Source: an uncultured Lachnospiraceae bacterium (GTDB lineage: Bacteria > Bacillota > Clostridia > Lachnospirales > Lachnospiraceae). Taken from it: a stretch of 10,318 bases of DNA. Below the pieces are notes generated by a model. The model was not told the origin of the DNA. It saw only the letters and a program-made list of their open reading frames with translations, and made no database searches. The position numbers and the translations under genes are program-made. Location: positions 1 through 10,318 of the forward strand of contig CAJUHR010000057.1 in NCBI GenBank assembly GCA_910586255.1, written 5' to 3'. Positions 7,085 to 10,318 of the stretch are shown piece by piece (the first letter of the stretch is position 1; each line of letters starts with the position of its first letter).

Positions 7085-7759
7085 ATGCAGGAACATCTGG
7101 CGGAGGCCGGGGGGATTAAGGCGGCTTATGAGAGGTTTGCCTCGGATTTTCAGTATGGGAGATATGGGGAGGAAGTGGAGAAGGCTTCCCTTTGTGCGGA
7201 GAGATTGACGGAGAAGCTGAGACGTCTGGTAATGGAGAGCGTGGCGGAGCCGGAGAGGCAGAGGGATTACCAGGAGAGATTGATACGGAGTCATTGGATT
7301 AGGGTGGAGTATGAGAAGGGGATTTTGAGGGCGGAGCTGCCGTTTCTTTTGCCTCATAGGAAAAGCAAGTATACAGATTATATTTACCAGCCTCTGTTTC
7401 TGGCTATGGAGAAGTGGTGCGGGGAGAGAGGGAAGGAGGGGCTGGAGATTCCGGCTTTTAAAGAGGCGGTGGTTTGTTTCTGCCATGTGTATGATAAGGG
7501 GAAGCCGGAGATCCGGGTGAGGGACCATGACAACATTGAGGAGAAGCAGGTGGTGGACGCTCTGGGAACCTTTTTCCTGGAGTCTGACGGGGGACTGTAT
7601 CTGGATACTTACCACACCACGGTCATGGGAGACGGGGACTGGACGGAGGTGTTTCTTATGGATAAGGGGCTGTTTGGGGGTTGGTTTAAGGCGTTTTATG
7701 GGGGAAACGGGGTATCGAAAAATGGCAGTTTCCGCACCAAGGAAAAATCGACAGGGTAA
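7085..7759 (+). CDS. Uncharacterised ICE protein with RusA-like nuclease motif (DUF6100-like)
   Basis: 224 aa from the first ATG (7085); the true protein probably starts further upstream, because this frame is open from 6983 with codon choice like its neighbours. The first 70 or so residues are helical and charged. Residues about 80-192 are of most interest. A strand ILRAELPFLLP is followed by RVRDHDN at 144-150, K154, DAL at 158-160 and D168. RusA-family Holliday-junction resolvases have Asp-x-Asp-Asn, a Lys, then Asp-Ala-Leu and a further Asp ten residues after that Asp; the candidate counterparts here are D147, D149, N150, K154, D158 and D168. RusA makes symmetrical cuts at branched DNA as a dimer. 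From memory the whole protein may be what databases call DUF6100, common in Lachnospiraceae ICEs. It lies among replication and DNA-processing genes, consistent with a nuclease role, which remains inference. Confidence 0.7.
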   Translation: MQEHLAEAGGIKAAYERFASDFQYGRYGEEVEKASLCAERLTEKLRRLVMESVAEPERQRDYQERLIRSHWIRVEYEKGILRAELPFLLPHRKSKYTDYIYQPLFLAMEKWCGERGKEGLEIPAFKEAVVCFCHVYDKGKPEIRVRDHDNIEEKQVVDALGTFFLESDGGLYLDTYHTTVMGDGDWTEVFLMDKGLFGGWFKAFYGGNGVSKNGSFRTKEKSTG

Positions 7760-7762
7760 GAG

Positions 7763-7791
7763 TTGTCAAAAAATGCCGTGTTTCATGTAAA
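7763..7791 (+). promoter_or_regulatory. Candidate sigma-A promoter before the replication-relaxation gene
   Basis: TTGTCA (7763-7768, five of six -35 bases) and TGTAAA (7786-7791, four of six -10 bases) are separated by 17 bases. They lie in the 116-base gap 7760-7875, the largest non-coding gap between genes here and more AT-rich than its surroundings. TTGTCAA (7763-7769) and TTGACAA (7801-7807) form an inverted repeat around the -10, which could be an operator. The evidence is pattern only. Confidence 0.35.
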
Positions 7792-7875
7792 AGTTGGGGA
7801 TTGACAAGTAGGAAAAGTTACCCAGGGATAGAGCCAACAGGGTAGGAAATAGAACATTACGGAAAGGAATGAGGG

Positions 7876-8991
7876 GTGGTCGTGAGAAGAAGGGAGAAAC
7901 GGGCTGAGGTGCTTTTACTGGCGGCGGTAAGCGGGGAGATACCGGCGGACTGGATGGGGGAGGCGGCTGGCTCTAAGGAATATGGGGCGGCTCTTCTTAC
8001 CAGGCTGAAAAGGGATGGGGAGGTCAAGCTTCGGAGTAAGGACGGGATACGGGGATATCTGCTGCGGGCAAAGGGGAAGAGGTATCTTTTGGAGATGTAT
8101 AGGGAGGATGTGGAGTTGTTTCTTTCTGGTTCTAGGGCAACGAACCATATAAAGAGCGAGCCGGACAAGCGGTTGCGGCTCCACCGCATGAGTATGGTGT
8201 GGATTTATTTTTACCGTATGGGGGTTGGGATTTTTGCCAGTGACAAGCCGGCGCTGTTCCCTGGGTTCTATCCCTCTCCATATTCTTCTATGGGGGTAGG
8301 GGAAAGAAGGGGAGGAAAGATTGGGAATTATTATGGAACGGCGGAGTGGAAGTTGGAGACGGACAAGGAGGTATCCGGGTCCCGTGCTTGTGGAATTTTG
8401 GTGGGGGATGAGGCTTTTGTGGTTTACAACACCATGGACAGTTTGATGAAGTGGACGCCGAAGATTGAGAGGAATCTGAGGGGCCGGATGGAAATGCGGT
8501 TTAGGAGGTTTGGGTTTGGAGAGACCAGGCTTTATGGGGCTGTGATGATGGGGAGGGATATGGATATGCTGGGAAGGATTCTTGGGAGTGACGGGGGACT
8601 GAAGGGGAATCTTTATCAGGTGGATGAAACTTATGAGGGTATTTATTTTGTTCCATTGATTAAGGAGGCGGCGGTGCAGATACGGCTTTTGTGCAGTAGA
8701 GAGGGGAGAGGGAGGCTTAGAGAGTTTTTATGTGGGGCGCTTTCTCAGGTTCGGGAGAATCCCTTTGGGCTGGAGGCAGGGACGGATGGGAATGGAAAGA
8801 GAGTGTATTTTTGTTATTTGTTGGATTTAAGGCAGTTAAGGAGGATTCGATTACAGGGGGCGGCCAGAGGAGGCAGGGTGTTTTGTTTTACTTATCAGGC
8901 GGAGGCAGTGAGGGAGGCCTTGGGGGAGCGGTTTGAGGTAGAGGCGATCCGGCCGGAGAAGGTGTATTGGTATCTGGGGTGGGAATCTTAG
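7876..8991 (+). CDS. Replication-relaxation-like winged-helix protein
   Basis: 371 aa starting at GTG 7876, with AAAGGA (7863-7868) seven bases upstream; a second in-frame GTG at 7882 is a possible alternative. Residues about 8-75 are a winged helix: RAEVLLLAAVSGEIPADWMG, then YGAALLTRLKRDGEVKLRSKDGIRGYLLRAKGKRYLLE. A basic linker and a larger alpha/beta region follow (about 100-371), with a conserved-looking core YYGTAEWKLETDKEVSGSRACGILVG then EAFVVYNTMDSLMKWTPKIE. This layout recalls the replication-relaxation family (MobC-type) of Gram-positive plasmids and ICEs, which is linked to relaxed-circle DNA processing. I do not see a confident nuclease active site. The gene is preceded by a promoter-like gap and followed after 49 bases by the DUF6017-type gene with its own ribosome site, so the two may form a unit. 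The family call is moderate; the function is inferred. Confidence 0.65.
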   Translation: MVVRRREKRAEVLLLAAVSGEIPADWMGEAAGSKEYGAALLTRLKRDGEVKLRSKDGIRGYLLRAKGKRYLLEMYREDVELFLSGSRATNHIKSEPDKRLRLHRMSMVWIYFYRMGVGIFASDKPALFPGFYPSPYSSMGVGERRGGKIGNYYGTAEWKLETDKEVSGSRACGILVGDEAFVVYNTMDSLMKWTPKIERNLRGRMEMRFRRFGFGETRLYGAVMMGRDMDMLGRILGSDGGLKGNLYQVDETYEGIYFVPLIKEAAVQIRLLCSREGRGRLREFLCGALSQVRENPFGLEAGTDGNGKRVYFCYLLDLRQLRRIRLQGAARGGRVFCFTYQAEAVREALGERFEVEAIRPEKVYWYLGWES

Positions 8992-9040
8992 ATCAGGAAT
9001 AAACAGCGTATGGAAATGAACAAAAGGAGAGGATAATCTT

Positions 9041-10210
9041 ATGGAGTCTATTTATAGGACAGGAAATGAAACGGTGGACCAGCTTAGTCAAATGCGGATA
9101 ACGGGGAATGTGATTCCGTCTGCCTGGTATCAGACAATTCGCAAAGAGAGTGGGAAACCCTATTTGAATGCCATTGTGATTCTTGCGGACATTGTGTACT
9201 GGTATCGTGCTGCGGAGGTACGGAGTGAGGGAACCGGGGAGCTTGTGGGATATAAAAAGAAATTTAAGGCGGATCTGTTACAGCGGAATTACCAGCAGAT
9301 TGCGGACCAGTTTGGGATCAGTAAGAGGGACGCTTCCAATGCAATCGTGGAGCTGGAGAAGCTGGGAGTGGTGAAACGGATTTTTCGGAAATTAAATATG
9401 GGCGGAATTATCATTCCTAATGTTCTGTTTCTGGCCCTGGATGTGGAAGTGCTGAAGCGGCTGACATTTCCGGAAGATGGAGAACCGGATGGAGGTAAAG
9501 ACGGGATAGATAGACGGGAAGAAGGTAGGGCGGAATATGGGGAAAAAGAGGCTGGAGAGGGAAAGAATGGGGAGAAGGCAGTGAGTTACAAGGAAATTGG
9601 AATAAAAATCGGAAGAATGGACGGGCATAAGAGGGAAAGGGGAGACAGCAGAGAGGAACAGAGAATGGCAGAGGTGAAAAAAATTGATGATAGAATGGAG
9701 AAGTATGAGGGAGAGGTCTTACTGAAGGAGGGGTATACCACCGAAATTGGGGATACCCATTTCCGAAATATAGAAAAGTGTGTTGCAGGTTTTAGGGGGA
9801 CAAATACAGAGATTACATACAAAGATTACAACAGAGATTCTCTAATCTTATCTTCCTATCAGGGAATCAGGGAGGAATTTAAGAGACAGATTGAGTATGA
9901 CATTTTGAAGCATGATTTGGGTGACACAGACGAACTGGATGAGCTGGTGGAGATCGCTTCGGAGGTTCTGACTTCCACAGCTCGGACAATCCGGGTCAAC
10001 CGGGAGGAACGGAAAGCGGCAGAGGTGAAGGAGAGGTATAAGAGCCTGACCATGTTTCATGTCCAATATGTCCTTCGGTGTATGTCGGAAACAGCGTCCA
10101 AGATTCGGAATATCCGGGCGGTGATGATTACGGCACTTTACAATGCGTCCAGCACGATCAGCACTTACTACGGGAACCTATACCGGTATCATGCGGTGGG
10201 GGCTGCGTAG
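9041..10210 (+). CDS. DUF6017-type replication protein with N-terminal winged helix
   Basis: 389 aa; AAAAGGAGAGG (9022-9032) lies eight bases before ATG. Residues about 18-145 form a DNA-binding domain seen in Clostridia ICE proteins: GNVIPSAWYQTI, LNAIVILADIVYWYRA, KKKFKADLLQR, then a winged helix YQQIADQFGISKRDASNAIVELEKLGVVKRIF at 84-115. Residues about 145-260 are a hydrophilic Gly/Glu/Lys/Arg-rich linker, ending in TNTEITYKDYN. The C-terminal domain (about 265-380) matches DUF6017 as I recall it: REEFKRQIEYDIL, DELDELVEIASEVLTSTARTIRV, HVQYVLRCMSE, KIRNIRAVMITALYNASSTISTYY. DUF6017 is the usual C-terminal domain of RepA-type replication initiators on Clostridia plasmids and conjugative transposons. 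This N-terminus is related in style but not clearly RepA_N. It may start replication of the excised element. Its stop codon lies within the first copy of the downstream repeat. Confidence 0.8.
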   Translation: MESIYRTGNETVDQLSQMRITGNVIPSAWYQTIRKESGKPYLNAIVILADIVYWYRAAEVRSEGTGELVGYKKKFKADLLQRNYQQIADQFGISKRDASNAIVELEKLGVVKRIFRKLNMGGIIIPNVLFLALDVEVLKRLTFPEDGEPDGGKDGIDRREEGRAEYGEKEAGEGKNGEKAVSYKEIGIKIGRMDGHKRERGDSREEQRMAEVKKIDDRMEKYEGEVLLKEGYTTEIGDTHFRNIEKCVAGFRGTNTEITYKDYNRDSLILSSYQGIREEFKRQIEYDILKHDLGDTDELDELVEIASEVLTSTARTIRVNREERKAAEVKERYKSLTMFHVQYVLRCMSETASKIRNIRAVMITALYNASSTISTYYGNLYRYHAVGAA

Positions 10211-10318
10211 GAAGAACGCTTGTGAAACGGAGTTTCACAACTGGAATGCGTTCTGACGATTTGGCAGGTACCGCGCAGCGGTGCGTGCCGATACCATGTA
10301 GGAAGAACGCTTGTGAAA
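10207..10318 (+). repeat. Direct repeat with 91-bp period, structured, running off the window
   Basis: A 21-base sequence ending GAAGAACGCTTGTGAAA is identical at 10207-10227 and 10298-10318, so the period is 91 bases. Only the start of the second unit is inside the window. The first copy includes the stop codon of the DUF6017 gene. The unit contains two hairpin-forming segments (about 10213-10254 and 10268-10284) and no open frame. It could be the start of a tandem array, an intergenic palindromic repeat family, or part of a replication origin. Confidence 0.75.
10213..10254. other. Large imperfect hairpin or cruciform with perfect 9-bp inner palindrome
   Basis: TTGTGAAAC (10220-10228) and GTTTCACAA (10232-10240) are perfect inverted repeats around GGA. 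Directly outside, AGAACGC (10213-10219) pairs with GCGTTCT (10248-10254), with a seven-base bulge on the right arm. No T-run follows, so it does not look like an intrinsic terminator. A second smaller hairpin follows at 10268-10284, with seven pairs including one G-T and a GCA loop. Confidence 0.75.

Noticed and set aside
7801..7832. Perfect TTGACA as a -35 box
   Set aside because: No acceptable -10 lies 16-18 bases downstream (AGGGAT or GATAGA only), so TTGTCA/TGTAAA just upstream is preferred.
10213..10254. Intrinsic terminator after the DUF6017 gene
   Set aside because: The stem is strong but no run of T follows.
10207..10318. CRISPR array
   Set aside because: A 21-base repeat with 70 bases between copies and inverted repeats in the interval does not fit CRISPR geometry, and no cas gene is present.

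Overview
The window is about 10.3 kb of the backbone of an integrative and conjugative element (ICE) from an anaerobic Gram-positive bacterium, most likely a gut Clostridia of the Lachnospiraceae type. This rests on Shine-Dalgarno sites close to AGGAGG, strongly G-ending codons, and a set of proteins typical of Clostridia conjugative transposons. These are a PrgI/VirB4 pair, a membrane-anchored lysozyme, a replication-relaxation-like protein and a DUF6017-type replication protein. All eight convincing genes lie on the + strand. Family names come from motif recognition and memory; no search was run.

Bases 1-6376 form the conjugation (type IV secretion) module. A membrane-anchored double cell-wall hydrolase comes first (SLT transglycosylase plus C39-like cysteine peptidase, 13-2151). 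It is followed by an exported single-pass membrane protein of unknown function (2257-3036), a PrgI-like two-helix membrane protein (3073-3708) and a VirB4-type ATPase (3455-6376). The last two genes overlap by 254 bases in different frames. The overlap is a purine-rich tract built from 15/30-bp repeats and encodes a charged tail of PrgI and a charged head of VirB4. The hydrolase would open the wall, PrgI and partners would form the membrane channel, and VirB4 would energise it. No relaxase, VirD4 coupling protein, VirB6 or integrase is in the window.

Bases 6481-10210 look like a DNA-processing and replication module. They hold a DUF5697-like winged-helix protein (6481-7035), a protein with a RusA-like Asp/Asn motif (about 7085-7759, with an uncertain start), a replication-relaxation-like protein (7876-8991) preceded by the only sizeable promoter-like gap, and a DUF6017-type replication protein (9041-10210). 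Together they could act on the element's DNA during transfer or replication; this is inferred from families and order.

Bases 10207-10318 start a non-coding repeat. A 21-bp sequence recurs 91 bp apart, and the unit contains a perfect 9-bp hairpin and other inverted repeats. The second copy is cut by the window edge. The most unusual items are the dual-frame prgI/virB4 overlap, the RusA-like motif in an otherwise uncharacterised ICE protein, and this structured repeat next to a replication gene.
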